The notes beneath the pieces were generated by a model. The model did not search any database. It was not told the origin of the DNA and worked only from the letters and a program-made list of their open reading frames with translations. The position numbers and the translations under genes were made by a program. Shown in pieces: positions 23,912-32,366 of a DNA stretch of 64,000 nucleotides; the stretch's first letter is position 1, and each line of letters opens with the position of its first letter. The DNA is taken from contig DATLUO010000121.1 of NCBI GenBank assembly GCA_035533075.1, positions 1 to 64,000 on the forward strand, given 5' to 3'. The stretch comes from Pirellulales bacterium. GTDB taxonomy: Bacteria > Planctomycetota > Planctomycetia > Pirellulales > JAICIG01.

Positions 23912-25000
23912 TTAGCGGCGAACGCGCCCGGAGGCGATGCCCGACATCAACGTTGTGACCTCCGGCAGGCTGACGTAACTGAAATCGCCCTTGATCGAGT
24001 GCTTCAAGCAGCTCGCGGCGACGGCGAACTGCAAGGCTTGTTGCGGGGCCGCGAATTCGGTGGAGTGCAGGGCGTAGAGCAGTCCGGCTGCGAATGCGTC
24101 GCCCGCCCCGACACGATCGACGATGTCGCGAATCTCATAAGGCCGATAGCCGCCGTCGGCGTCGAGGGGGGCAAAGCAGGCGCGGTCGGCCGGCACGTCG
24201 AACAACATGGCGCCCCAATTGTTGTGATCGGCCGAGATGCTCTCGCGAAGCGTGATCGCCACCTGCGAAAGACTGGGAAACTGCCTGGCAATTTCGCGGG
24301 CCACCTGCTCGTAGGCGGCCGGGTTGACGCGGCCCGCTTCCACCGAGGCGCCCGCGGCGTGGATGCCGAGCACGTCGCCGGCGTCTTCCTCGTTGGCCAC
24401 GAGCAGCTTGACGTGCGGCAAGATTTGCGTCATGCACTCATGGGCAAGCTGCCGGGCATTGAAGCCCGGCTTCCAGCGCCAAAGCTTGTTGCGAAAGTTG
24501 AGATCGCACGACACGTGGATGCCGCGGTGGTGGGCCTTCCGGACCAGTTCCAGCGTCGCCAAATAAGCGTTCTCGCTCAGCGACGGGGTGATGCCCGTGA
24601 CGTGGACCCACGTGGCGCCTTCGAGCGCGCGCTCGAAATCGTATTCCTGGGCCGCGGCCAGACTGATGGCGCTGTGATCGCGATCGTACACCACGAGCGA
24701 GCTGCGCTGGTTGGCGCCGGTCTCGACGAAAAAGACGCCCAGCCGTCCGACCTCGCGGCGCACGATCAAGTCGGTATCGACGCCCAAGCCGCGCAACACG
24801 GCCGCCAGCGCCTCGCCGATCGGGTTCGAGGGCAGCGCCGTGACGTAGCGGCAGCGTTGGCCCCACATGGCCAAGGCGGCACAGACGTTGGCTTCCGCGC
24901 CGGCAAAGGTCGCGTCGAGCCGGCCCGGCAAAACCTGCCGGAACCGCAAATGGCCCTCGGGCGCCAAGCGCAACATGATTTCGCCGAATGCCAAGAACAT
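23912..25000 (-). CDS. PfkB-family sugar kinase (2-keto-3-deoxygluconate kinase-like)
   Basis: 362 aa from ATG 25000 (GGCGGAG ribosome site). The longer open frame upstream is translated repeat DNA and was rejected. The N-terminus FLAFGEIMLRLAPEGHLRFR, the glycine-rich FAGAEANVCAALAMWG, the central SCDLNFRNKLWR and the PfkB signature VDRVGAGDAFAAGLLYAL with the catalytic Asp are all present. This type phosphorylates KDG or a related ketose or acid in the cytosol. Downstream of it on the same strand is nothing related; upstream is an MFS transporter that may import the substrate. Confidence 0.9.
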   Translation of the reverse strand: MFLAFGEIMLRLAPEGHLRFRQVLPGRLDATFAGAEANVCAALAMWGQRCRYVTALPSNPIGEALAAVLRGLGVDTDLIVRREVGRLGVFFVETGANQRSSLVVYDRDHSAISLAAAQEYDFERALEGATWVHVTGITPSLSENAYLATLELVRKAHHRGIHVSCDLNFRNKLWRWKPGFNARQLAHECMTQILPHVKLLVANEEDAGDVLGIHAAGASVEAGRVNPAAYEQVAREIARQFPSLSQVAITLRESISADHNNWGAMLFDVPADRACFAPLDADGGYRPYEIRDIVDRVGAGDAFAAGLLYALHSTEFAAPQQALQFAVAASCLKHSIKGDFSYVSLPEVTTLMSGIASGRVRR

Positions 25001-25027
25001 GGTTTCTCCGCCTGTGTTTCGTTTCTT

Positions 25028-25146
25028 GTAGGGTGGAAAAAGCGAGCTTGCGAGCGCCGGCCGACCATCGCCGCGATTTTGGATTTTCGATTTTGGATTC
25101 CAGCAATCGAAAATCCAAAATCCAAAATCCAAAATCGTGGTGGGCT
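25028..25146. repeat. REP unit plus 7-bp GATTTTG array, inverted cassette
   Basis: REP unit at 25028-25067. Heptamers GATTTTG, GATTTTC, GATTTTG follow at 25075-25095, then a short core and the complementary array CGAAAAT, CCAAAAT three times at 25108-25135, and a remnant GTGGTGGGC of the closing REP. Same design as 26696-26831. It lies between the kinase start and the transporter stop. Confidence 0.8.
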
Positions 25147-25163
25147 TCATTCACGTTGGTTCC

Positions 25164-26639
25164 TCATTGCGGCAGTTCGCGTCCCTTCGTCTCAGGAGCG
25201 ATCAAAAGTACGGCGATGCCGATCAAGAACAGCCCGCTCAGCCACAAGCAGGCGTCCTCCATCGACATGTTCCAGTGGTGCTGCATCCAGCCGTTGGCGA
25301 CCAACATCGGCCCGGCCAGCAGGCGTGCGACGTTGAAACAAAAACCGCCGCCCGTGCCGCGCAACCGCGTGGGATAAAGCTCCGGAAAGTAAATCGCAAA
25401 CCCCGCATGCATGCCCAACGTCAAAAAGCCGAAGCCGCCCAACAGCACGATCTGCAGCAAGTCCGACCACTGCGTCCAGCCCAGGGGCAAGCCAAACACG
25501 AGCGCCGTGCTGGCCACGCCGCCAAGCTGAAAGAACAAAAACGCCGGCCGCCGCCCGAACCTTTCGCAAAGCGGCCCGAACGAGAGCAGCCCCAGTCCGC
25601 CGCCCGTCGTCACGATCAGCATGCCCAGCATCTCCCAGCTTTTCATTTGTGAACTGTAGGAGCCGAGCAAAAAGTTACGGTCCTTCTCGGCGATCTTGCG
25701 AAGCGCCTCTTCGGTTTCTTCGTCGGTTTCGACGACCGACGCGGACTGTTTGCCCGACCAGTATTCCCAAGCGCTCACCGGCACATGGCTCGGATTGCCG
25801 GCCACCATCTGCGCCAGGTAAGCGTGCTCGCGGTCGCGTTTCAACACTTCCTTGCCGTAAATATGGATGCCCCAGAACGTGGCCAGACCGACTGTGGCCA
25901 GGCCGACGCCGACGAGCGTGCGCCGCCAACGGCCTTCCACAAAAAGTTCTCGAAAGCGTCCCAGCCGCTGGCCCAGCCCCGCGGCGGCGGCCTCACGGGC
26001 GTGCTGCCAACTCTCCGGTTCGTGCAAGCTCCAGCGGATCCAAAGCGTGAGCAGCGCGGGAGCGGCGCCGACGCCGAATCCCCACCGCCAGCCGATGTTT
26101 GGGTTGCCGACGAGCCATTGTCCGGCGGCGATGGCCATGTAGGTGCCCAACACGCTGGAGGCGTGAAAGATGCCCAGCGATCGTGCCCGTGCCGCCTTGG
26201 GAAAGACCTCGGCCACCAGCGCGCTGGCCACCGCCCACTCGCCGCCCACGCCCATGGCCACCACAAATCGCAGCCCTGCCAACTCCCACCAGGTACGCGC
26301 GAAGGCCGAGACGGACGTAAACAGCGAGTAGACGAGGATCGTATAGATCATCGTCTTGGTCCGCCCGATGCGGTCGCTGAGCATGCCGAAGGCCACGCCG
26401 CCCACGGCCCCGCCCAGAAGAAAGGCGGCGAAGGTCAGATTCGCGAAGTAAGCAATCGTCTGCCGCGGGGTATCTTTCGGCAACAGTTCGGGCATCGCCT
26501 CGTTCATGCTGGCGACGAAGATCTGCCCTTCGAAGACGTCGAACACCCAGCCGAGCGAAGCGATCGCCAGCGCCAGCCATTGATAGCGGCTGACTTCGGC
26601 ATACCAGGGTGTGTTGTCGAGAGGCCGTTCCACGGGCAC
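25164..26639 (-). CDS. MFS transporter, aromatic-acid/sugar:H+ symporter type
   Basis: 491 aa if started at the GTG at 26639 (another GTG lies two codons on). Frames further upstream are translated REP DNA. Twelve membrane helices; the MFS signature GMLSDRIGRTKTMIYTILVY follows helix 2, a GLRFVVAMGVGGEWAVAS motif marks helix 4, and CERFGRRPAFLFFQLG is the repeat in the second half; the C-terminus LLIAPETKGRELPQ is typical. A large insert (about residues 235-330, charged) lies between helices 7 and 8. It is likely to import an organic acid or sugar acid for the PfkB kinase encoded 160 bp downstream (inference). Confidence 0.88.
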   Translation of the reverse strand: MPVERPLDNTPWYAEVSRYQWLALAIASLGWVFDVFEGQIFVASMNEAMPELLPKDTPRQTIAYFANLTFAAFLLGGAVGGVAFGMLSDRIGRTKTMIYTILVYSLFTSVSAFARTWWELAGLRFVVAMGVGGEWAVASALVAEVFPKAARARSLGIFHASSVLGTYMAIAAGQWLVGNPNIGWRWGFGVGAAPALLTLWIRWSLHEPESWQHAREAAAAGLGQRLGRFRELFVEGRWRRTLVGVGLATVGLATFWGIHIYGKEVLKRDREHAYLAQMVAGNPSHVPVSAWEYWSGKQSASVVETDEETEEALRKIAEKDRNFLLGSYSSQMKSWEMLGMLIVTTGGGLGLLSFGPLCERFGRRPAFLFFQLGGVASTALVFGLPLGWTQWSDLLQIVLLGGFGFLTLGMHAGFAIYFPELYPTRLRGTGGGFCFNVARLLAGPMLVANGWMQHHWNMSMEDACLWLSGLFLIGIAVLLIAPETKGRELPQ

Positions 26640-26695
26640 GATTGTGCCACTAAGCGCGTGGCGTTGGCAAGTGGCTGCGAACTTTCCGCTGCGAC

Positions 26696-26831
26696 GTAGG
26701 GTGGGACCAGCGAGCTTGCGAGCGCCGGCCCACCATCGCCGCAATTCTGGATTTTGGATTACGTCAATCGAAAATGCAAAATCCAAAATCGTGGTGGGCC
26801 GGCGCTCGCAAGCTCGCTGGTCCCACCCTAC
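26696..26831. repeat. Complete inverted REP cassette with 7-bp units inside
   Basis: Forward REP 26696-26736, heptamers of the GGATTTT type, a core GTCAAT, complementary heptamers (CGAAAAT, GCAAAAT, CCAAAAT), then the inverted REP 26791-26831. The two REP copies are nearly perfect complements, so the 136-bp unit can extrude as one long hairpin. It lies upstream of the transporter gene. Confidence 0.85.
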
Positions 26832-26917
26832 ACGCTGCCGTGCAGAATCAGCAGAGCGGGATGCCAACACTTCCGGCCAACGGCGTTCCGCTTGTGGAGC
26901 AAGCGGGCTGCTTCCCT

Positions 26918-26938
26918 CCCGCTTGCGGAGCAAGCGGG
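26918..26938 (-). terminator. Strong hairpin after DUF1598 gene
   Basis: CCCGCTTGC, GGA, GCAAGCGGG: a 9-bp perfect stem, 5 bp beyond the stop codon. No T tract. The CAAGCGGGCT part is repeated at 26890-26900, so a dispersed palindrome is possible. Confidence 0.4.
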
Positions 26939-26942
26939 CTAC

Positions 26943-28703
26943 TTAGTCCCACCACCAGGCCGACCGCTGCAGCTTCTCCGGAGCCGATCGCTGCTGCTGG
27001 CTGCCAAGCTCGCCCTGCCGGTCCGTGACGATCGCGTCGGGCACCACCAGCGACCGGCAATTGACCGTCACGCCGCCACTGATGGCCGCCAGAATATCCA
27101 CGCGATTCCCGCGATTCACAGCGCGGTGGTTCAGCACGGTGTCGACTTCGCGCGGCGCCGGTCCGTGGGCCACGGCGTATTGGTTGGGGTCGCCCAGCGA
27201 AAGGAGATGCCAACCGATGCGGTCGGCAAGGGCCTCCGACCGCAACAGCGAGGCGGTCAATGCCAGATCGAAAATGTTCTGCAGGTCGGCATACACCGGG
27301 TACTTCTTTGCCAGGGCCTCGAAGTGCTTGGTGAAGCGGTGAGCGAACTCCGCGTTGAGCGGGTCGGACTGGCCGGTGTGGACCTGCTGGCCCGTGGCCG
27401 TGAGCAGCTCGTTTTCGCTGAGCACTTTCACGCCCTGCCCGCGAAGCTCGAACACGTTTCGATCGGCATTCGTCGCCAGCGCTTCATAGTTGACGGTAAA
27501 CCACCAGCGCAGCACGTCGAGCGACTGGGCCCCTTTGCCGGCCGATTTCAGCATGTCGAGATAGCTGGGCACGTCGACCGTGCCTTCTTCCAGTCCGATG
27601 CCGACCAGTTTCATGCGATAATCGGCCTCCACGATGGCCTGCGCCACGCGGGTGCGCGGGTCGATGCCGAAGACTTCGACTTTCTGCCGGCCGAGTTGGC
27701 CGCGCAGCTCGGCCAGCCATTTTCCTCTCGTGCCCGGCTTGAGCGGCTTGCCGCTCGACGCCTGCAAAAACGCCTTGGCCTTCGCCAGCCCTTCCGCGGT
27801 GGGCGTGATGGAGCAGCCGAATTCGCCGTCGCGCGAGTTGAGCACGTGCCGCAAGATGACGACCAGGTCGTCCAACTGCACGACCGGCCGCCCGCCGTCG
27901 GCGCCGACCAGCCGGTTCTCGCGGTCGAGCGTCCAATCACCGGCCGGCCCGGCCAACACCAGGTCGCCCGTATCGGGATAGACAAGCACATAGCGGATGC
28001 GTTGCAGTCCGGCGAGCACTTGCATCTCTTCGTCGAGCGGCTGCCCTGCCGCCAGCCGCAACTGAATCTCGCGTTCCAGCCGCGGCAGCGAGATTTTTCG
28101 CAGCGGCGACGACTGGCGGACGCGGCCGTCGGCAGCCGCATGGGCCACGCTTTGCCGCAACTGGTTCAGCCGGTTGCCGCCGTCCTTGTCGACCACGGGG
28201 TGGACCACGCCGAGAGCATCGACGTAAACGCCGTTGCGATATTCCTTGATGGCGCCGGGACCGCCGACTTCGTCCCAGGTGGTCGGCGCGACGGTGGACG
28301 TAATGAGTTCGATCAGCGAGCTGAAGTCGGCGCCCGCTGCGCCGCCGCGTGCCGCTGGCGGCGGTGACGATGATTCGGTCAGCGTCTGGCGGCGGAGCAC
28401 GTCGTCGCGCATCGAACCGGCCGTGGCCAACGCGGCGCGTGGTTCGCCCGCCGCCGCCTGTGCTCTGGCGATGGCGCCCAGCCGCGCATCGCGCTGCGCC
28501 GGCGGTGCCTGTTCGGCCCGGCTCAGGGCGGGCGCGAACTCGCCGCTGGCAAGCTGTTCGGCCAAGAGCGCGTCGTCGCCCGGCGCAGGATCGGCCGAAG
28601 CCGGCAAGCTTGCCAGCGCGACGCCGCAAACCACCAGGGCCAGTGCCATACCAACACGCCGCCACGCCGAATGTCGGCGACCGTCAAGCCATCTGCGTGC
28701 CAT
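26943..28703 (-). CDS. Secreted DUF1598 domain protein
   Basis: 586 aa with an N-terminal signal (MALALVVCGVALASLPASA, after a basic start). Residues 40-115 are a helical repeat resembling tetratricopeptide units. The DUF1598 body from about 190 contains ISLPRLEREIQLRLAAGQPL, YPDTGDLVLAGPAGDW, FGCSITPTAEGLAKAKAFLQ, RMKLVGIGLEEGTVDVPSYL and WWFTVNYEALATNADRNVFE. The family is essentially restricted to planctomycetes and has no known activity; export to the periplasm or surface is likely. It ends in a Trp-rich tail (WWWD). Confidence 0.9.
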   Translation of the reverse strand: MARRWLDGRRHSAWRRVGMALALVVCGVALASLPASADPAPGDDALLAEQLASGEFAPALSRAEQAPPAQRDARLGAIARAQAAAGEPRAALATAGSMRDDVLRRQTLTESSSPPPAARGGAAGADFSSLIELITSTVAPTTWDEVGGPGAIKEYRNGVYVDALGVVHPVVDKDGGNRLNQLRQSVAHAAADGRVRQSSPLRKISLPRLEREIQLRLAAGQPLDEEMQVLAGLQRIRYVLVYPDTGDLVLAGPAGDWTLDRENRLVGADGGRPVVQLDDLVVILRHVLNSRDGEFGCSITPTAEGLAKAKAFLQASSGKPLKPGTRGKWLAELRGQLGRQKVEVFGIDPRTRVAQAIVEADYRMKLVGIGLEEGTVDVPSYLDMLKSAGKGAQSLDVLRWWFTVNYEALATNADRNVFELRGQGVKVLSENELLTATGQQVHTGQSDPLNAEFAHRFTKHFEALAKKYPVYADLQNIFDLALTASLLRSEALADRIGWHLLSLGDPNQYAVAHGPAPREVDTVLNHRAVNRGNRVDILAAISGGVTVNCRSLVVPDAIVTDRQGELGSQQQRSAPEKLQRSAWWWD

Positions 28704-28828
28704 AAACTCGACTCCTTGCTCTTCTCTGATTCTGCCAAGTAAGTAACATGCCTGACTATAGATTCCAAGATGGCGGTCGCGAAGTCAAGAAAATTCACCG
28801 ATTCGCCCGGATTGCCCTTCCAGCCAAA

Positions 28829-29917
28829 ATGACGCCCCGGCGTGCCCGACAGCTTCATGCCCGACGTTGCCTCGCCTGCGCGGCGCTGCTGTTTGCCGCC
28901 GGTCAGGCGGCACTGGCGGTCGGCATCGAGGGTTGGCTGCCCGAGCTTCGCGACCCATTATACGGCCAAAAACTGGGGCAATTAAGGGATCGGCTGCCCC
29001 GGCACGACGCCGCGGACGGGCTGCTGGTGATGCTCGGCAGCTCGCGGACGGTACACGGGTACGATGCCGGCGTCTACGAGGCTTGTGTGCGCAGCGGCGG
29101 CCTGGCGGCGACCGTTTACAACTTCGGCATTCCGGGCGGCGGTCCGCTGACGGAGTTGATTGCACTGCGAAGGCTGCTGAAAGAGGGGATTCGTCCCGAT
29201 GCGGTGCTGATTGAAGTGCTGCCCGCCTTGCTCGTTGACGAGGCCATGCGTCAGGAGGCCACGCATTACCCGGCCGCGCGGCTTTGGCACGACGAACTCC
29301 CGCTCGTCGAGCGTTTTGCCGGCCGCACGGACGATTCCCGCGGCCTGCGGACCGACTGGTTTGTGAGCTTGTGCGCGCCGGCCTACGCGCATCGTTTGCC
29401 GATCAAGCGCCGCTACTGGTCCGATCTCTTGCCGCGCGAGGGGCACGAGCACTTGTTCGCGCCCTTCGACGCGCACGGTTGGGCGGCCATCCCCGACGCG
29501 GTGCGGACGCCGGAGGCGGTTCAACGTGGCGTCGAGCTGGCCCGGCAGTCCTACGCGGAATGTTTGGGCGGATTGAGGGTCGGTTTGCTGGCGCGAGAGG
29601 CGATCGACGAGCTACTCGGCCTGTGCCGCGAGAACCAGATTGTCGCCACGCTGGTGGTGATGCCGGAAGGTCCGCGCTTCCGGCAGTGGTACTCGGCGGA
29701 GGCATCGGAAGAGGCCGACCGATATTTGAGCGAGCTTGCCGATCGTCACGGTGTGGCACTGGTCGATGCGCGGGCGTGGTGCGGCGAAGAAGCGTTTCTC
29801 GACTCGCATCATTTGCTGTGCAGCGGCGCGACGGCATTCAGCCGAAGATTGGCGCAGAACACCCTGCCGGTCGCCCATCAGCGTGTCGCTCGTGTGCCTC
29901 GCGGAAAGACGCCCTGA
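28829..29917 (+). CDS. SGNH-hydrolase-like / DUF1574-type protein
   Basis: 362 aa from ATG 28829, preferred because the next residues form a basic N-terminus and membrane segment (CLACAALLFAAGQAALAVGI); an ATG at 28748 would add 27 residues. Motifs: VMLGSSRTVHGYDAGVYE (the GxSR serine block), VYNFGIPGGGPLTELIALRR, LLKEGIRPDAVLIEVLPALL and a C-terminal FLDSHHLLCSGATAFSR supplying the D-x-x-H pair. Related proteins act on or beside exopolysaccharide O-acetylation, anchored on the periplasmic side. Activity is inferred from the motifs only. It is divergent from the DUF1598 gene. Confidence 0.8.
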   Translation: MTPRRARQLHARRCLACAALLFAAGQAALAVGIEGWLPELRDPLYGQKLGQLRDRLPRHDAADGLLVMLGSSRTVHGYDAGVYEACVRSGGLAATVYNFGIPGGGPLTELIALRRLLKEGIRPDAVLIEVLPALLVDEAMRQEATHYPAARLWHDELPLVERFAGRTDDSRGLRTDWFVSLCAPAYAHRLPIKRRYWSDLLPREGHEHLFAPFDAHGWAAIPDAVRTPEAVQRGVELARQSYAECLGGLRVGLLAREAIDELLGLCRENQIVATLVVMPEGPRFRQWYSAEASEEADRYLSELADRHGVALVDARAWCGEEAFLDSHHLLCSGATAFSRRLAQNTLPVAHQRVARVPRGKTP

Positions 29918-29930
29918 CCGGAGGCCACGT

Positions 29931-30239
29931 TCATGGACGGCCATCGGGCGGACCGAAGCGGCCTGGTCCGCCGGGCGGAGGCCCACCAGGTGGCGGGCCG
30001 CCGGGGCCACGATCGCGCATCTGGCTCACACGCTGAAGCTGCTCTTCCGTCAAAATCTTCGCCAGCCGCGCGTCGACGTCGGCCTGCAGCTTCTCAAGTT
30101 GGGCCCGTTGTCGGCGAGTTAATTTAAGCTCGTCCTGCACGAATCGCGGCAGCACTTCTCCGGGGCGCGGACGTCCGCCCGGCGGCCCTGGCGGTGGACC
30201 GAAGCCTCCGCCGTCCGGTCCATCCGGCGGCGGTCCGCC
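29931..30239 (-). pseudogene. C-terminal remnant of a Gly/Pro-rich secreted helical protein
   Basis: The minus-strand frame gives PPPDGPDGGGFGPPPGPPGG, then RPGEVLPRFVQDELKLTRRQ, AQLEKLQADVDARLAKILT, EEQLQRVSQMRDRGPGG. This helical pattern flanked by Gly/Pro repeats is the C-terminal end of a common planctomycete exported protein. The signal peptide and N-terminus are missing: at about 30240 the sequence switches to pglX coding DNA on the opposite strand. The frame stays open further only as antisense of pglX. Confidence 0.7.
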
Positions 30240-31451
30240 TGCGACAATCTCTTCGGCCTGGAGATCGATCCGCGCTGCACGCAAATCGCCGCCTTCGCCT
30301 TGGCACTGGCCGCCTGGAAATTCCCCGGCGGAGACGGACAGCCGCTTGGTTATCGCGCCTTGCCGCCGTTGAACATCGCCTGCACCGGCATCGGCCCCGC
30401 CGCCGGCGAAGACGAGTGGCTGAAGCTTGCGGAACAATCTGGGAGGGGAATGACCGCGTTATCGCGCGAACCGATCCTGGCGGGTTTGCGACATCTCTAC
30501 GCTCTCTTTTGTTATCCGCATGGACTTCCCACGCCGCATTCGGACGACCCGACGCAGTGGTTTTTCAAGGGAGATATCGCGACGAGCACCGAGGCATTCC
30601 AGGTGTCGGTGGCGCGGCTGTTGGGGTATCGCTGGCCGGAACAGGCCGACACGTGCGACGCGATCGACGCCTTGGCGGACCGCGACGGAATCGTCTGTTT
30701 ATCCAGTGTCCGCGGCGAACCGGGCGCCGCTCAGCGGCTTTTGGAGGTCTTGCAAGCGGCGTATGGAGGGCGGTGGTCGAACGCACTACTGCACGACTTG
30801 CTGGCCGCCGCGGAACAAAAGGCGGCCGCCACCCTGGACGACTGGCTCCGCAATTCGTTCTTCGAGCAGCATTGCAAGCTGTTTCACCAGCGGCCTTTCC
30901 TCTGGCACCTCTGGGACGGCCGCAAAGACGGTTTCTCGGCGCTCGTCAACTATCACAAGCTCGACCACAAGGCGCTGGAGAACCTCACCTACTCTTATCT
31001 TCAGGATTGGATCACCGCCCAGGCCGGCGACGCAAAGCAGAACAAGACCGGCGCCGATCTGCGACTGAAAGCCGCGCAGGACTTGCAGCAGAAGCTCAAG
31101 TTGATTCTGGCCGGCGAGCCGCCTTATGACATCTTCGTGCGCTGGAAAGCGCTCGCCGAGCAAGCCATCGGCTGGCACCCGGACCTGAACGACGGCGTGC
31201 GGATGAACATCCGCCCGTTCGTGGCGGCCGATATTCTCCGCAAGAAGCCGAACATCAAATGGGGCAAAGACCGCGGCAAAGAGCCCGAGCGCGATCGAGA
31301 CGAATACCCCTGGTTCTGGCAGGACGACGAACCCGTTGGCGACCGCGTGAACGATGTTCACCTGACGAACGCCGAAAAACAGGCGGCCCGTGAGCGAAAG
31401 TCCGCCGACGAATCACGTGCCACGGATGAAACACGGATGGAACACGGATGA
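30240..31451 (+). pseudogene. pglX: pglX, BREX adenine methyltransferase, N-terminus deleted
   Basis: Coding similarity begins abruptly at CDNLFGLEIDPRCTQIAAFA, the middle of the PglX methyltransferase region, and continues in frame for about 400 codons: WKFPGGDGQPLGYRALPPLN, YSYLQDWITAQAGD, NIRPFVAADILRKKPNIKWG, RDRDEYPWFW and GDRVNDVHLTNAEKQAARE. Missing are the N-terminal domain, the SAM-binding motif and the NPPY catalytic loop, so it cannot methylate DNA. The last nine codons before the stop lie in a dispersed repeat (31419-31503). Full BREX PglX proteins are about 1100-1200 aa. A TTG at 30300 could start a fragment. Confidence 0.85.
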
Positions 31452-31503
31452 AAGACAAAGTTGAGCCGTCCGTAGCCCGGAACGGGCGTCATTCGATAGC
31501 CCA
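31419..31503. repeat. CCACGGATGAAACACGGAT-family repeat, copy A
   Basis: GCCACGGATGAAACACGGAT onward at 31419-31450, then CCGTAGCCCGGAACGGGCGT onward to 31503. The same two blocks occur in inverted orientation at 34805-34903. It overlaps the 3' end of pglX. The following 31504-31620 holds related palindromic fragments (AGCCCTGAAAGGGCGTCATT) and no gene. Confidence 0.75.
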
Positions 31504-31644
31504 GGGTGCAGCGCAGCGGAACCCTGGGTAGGCGAGTGAATCAATATACCGTAGCCCTGAAAGGGCGTCATTCCCCGGTGGCGGCAAGAGGCGGGCGACG
31601 CGGAGACGGTTGCTGCGCGAAGCGGGGGATATAATGGAAGACAA

Positions 31645-31914
31645 GTGTCCTGGAGGCCGTCGATTTGGCGGTCCGAGCCGCGAGCGGCAATCATCGCGGG
31701 ATCCCATTCGCCGTACCTCTTAGACTGGCTGAATGCGGATGAGATCCGCCTGATGACGATTGGACCGAACAGCTATGCGACGTGTGGAAAACTGACCGAT
31801 CATCCGCAATTCGACAAGTGGAAGGACGAGATGGCCCCGGGCGAACTGTGGAGCATGTTTGGCGAGAAGTGGCTCGCGGGAGCTGGAAATTCGAACCTGG
31901 AGGACTGGCAATGA
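31645..31914 (+). pseudogene. Tail of an AAA/ABC-type ATPase
   Basis: The frame contains IIAGSHSPYLLDWLNADEIR, the conserved (T/S)HSP switch region of overcoming-lysogenization-defect and AAA_21-type ATPases, then LTDHPQFDKWKDEMAPGELW and GEKWLAG. Everything upstream, including both Walker motifs, is absent. Just before the match the preceding helix (LEAVDLAVRAASG) reads in another frame, so at least one frameshift lies near 31685. Position between pglX and pglZ suggests an accessory ATPase of this BREX variant. Its stop overlaps the next start (ATGA). Confidence 0.65.
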
Positions 31915-32366
31915 CCATCAGCCGCAAGGACGATTGGATTCAACTCGCCGAACTGGACGAACAGGACCAGATTCGGTTCACCGAGGAGTTTCGGTCTCTG
32001 ATGGGCGATCTCGGCTGGGAGGCGAAGGCCTTTGTCGGACACCTGCTGGGACTGTGGTATGACCCGTTCGAGCATCTGCTCGACTATGGCAGCGGCGAGG
32101 CAAAGTATTCTCGCGATCAGCCGGGACAGTTCGACCGCAATGGGCTGGACGAGGCGCAAGACGTCGTGGAGTATTGGGCGGCGGACTGGAGCAACAATGG
32201 CAACCACCACGATCCTTCTCACCTGGCGGGTACGGGCCTGGGACTGGGCGTGGACTGGTATCGCGACGTGTTGCGGGCCAAGCTCGTTTCGCTGCGCCTG
32301 CCCGCGCGCTTGCTGTCGGAGTACAAGGCGAAGTTGATCGCGCGCCTGGACGAGGATGCTTCATGA
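31911..32366 (+). CDS. Hypothetical protein of the BREX locus
   Basis: 151 aa, acidic, no recognised family. It has DDWIQLAELDEQDQIRFTEE, GDLGWEAKAFVGHLLGLWYD, GLDEAQDVVEYWAADW and a C-terminal helix ARLLSEYKAKLIARLDED. It is tightly placed: its ATG overlaps the ATPase remnant's stop by 4 bp and its own stop overlaps the pglZ start by 4 bp. It is therefore a regular member of this BREX operon rather than an insertion. It appears intact, without breaks. Confidence 0.65.
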   Translation: MTISRKDDWIQLAELDEQDQIRFTEEFRSLMGDLGWEAKAFVGHLLGLWYDPFEHLLDYGSGEAKYSRDQPGQFDRNGLDEAQDVVEYWAADWSNNGNHHDPSHLAGTGLGLGVDWYRDVLRAKLVSLRLPARLLSEYKAKLIARLDEDAS

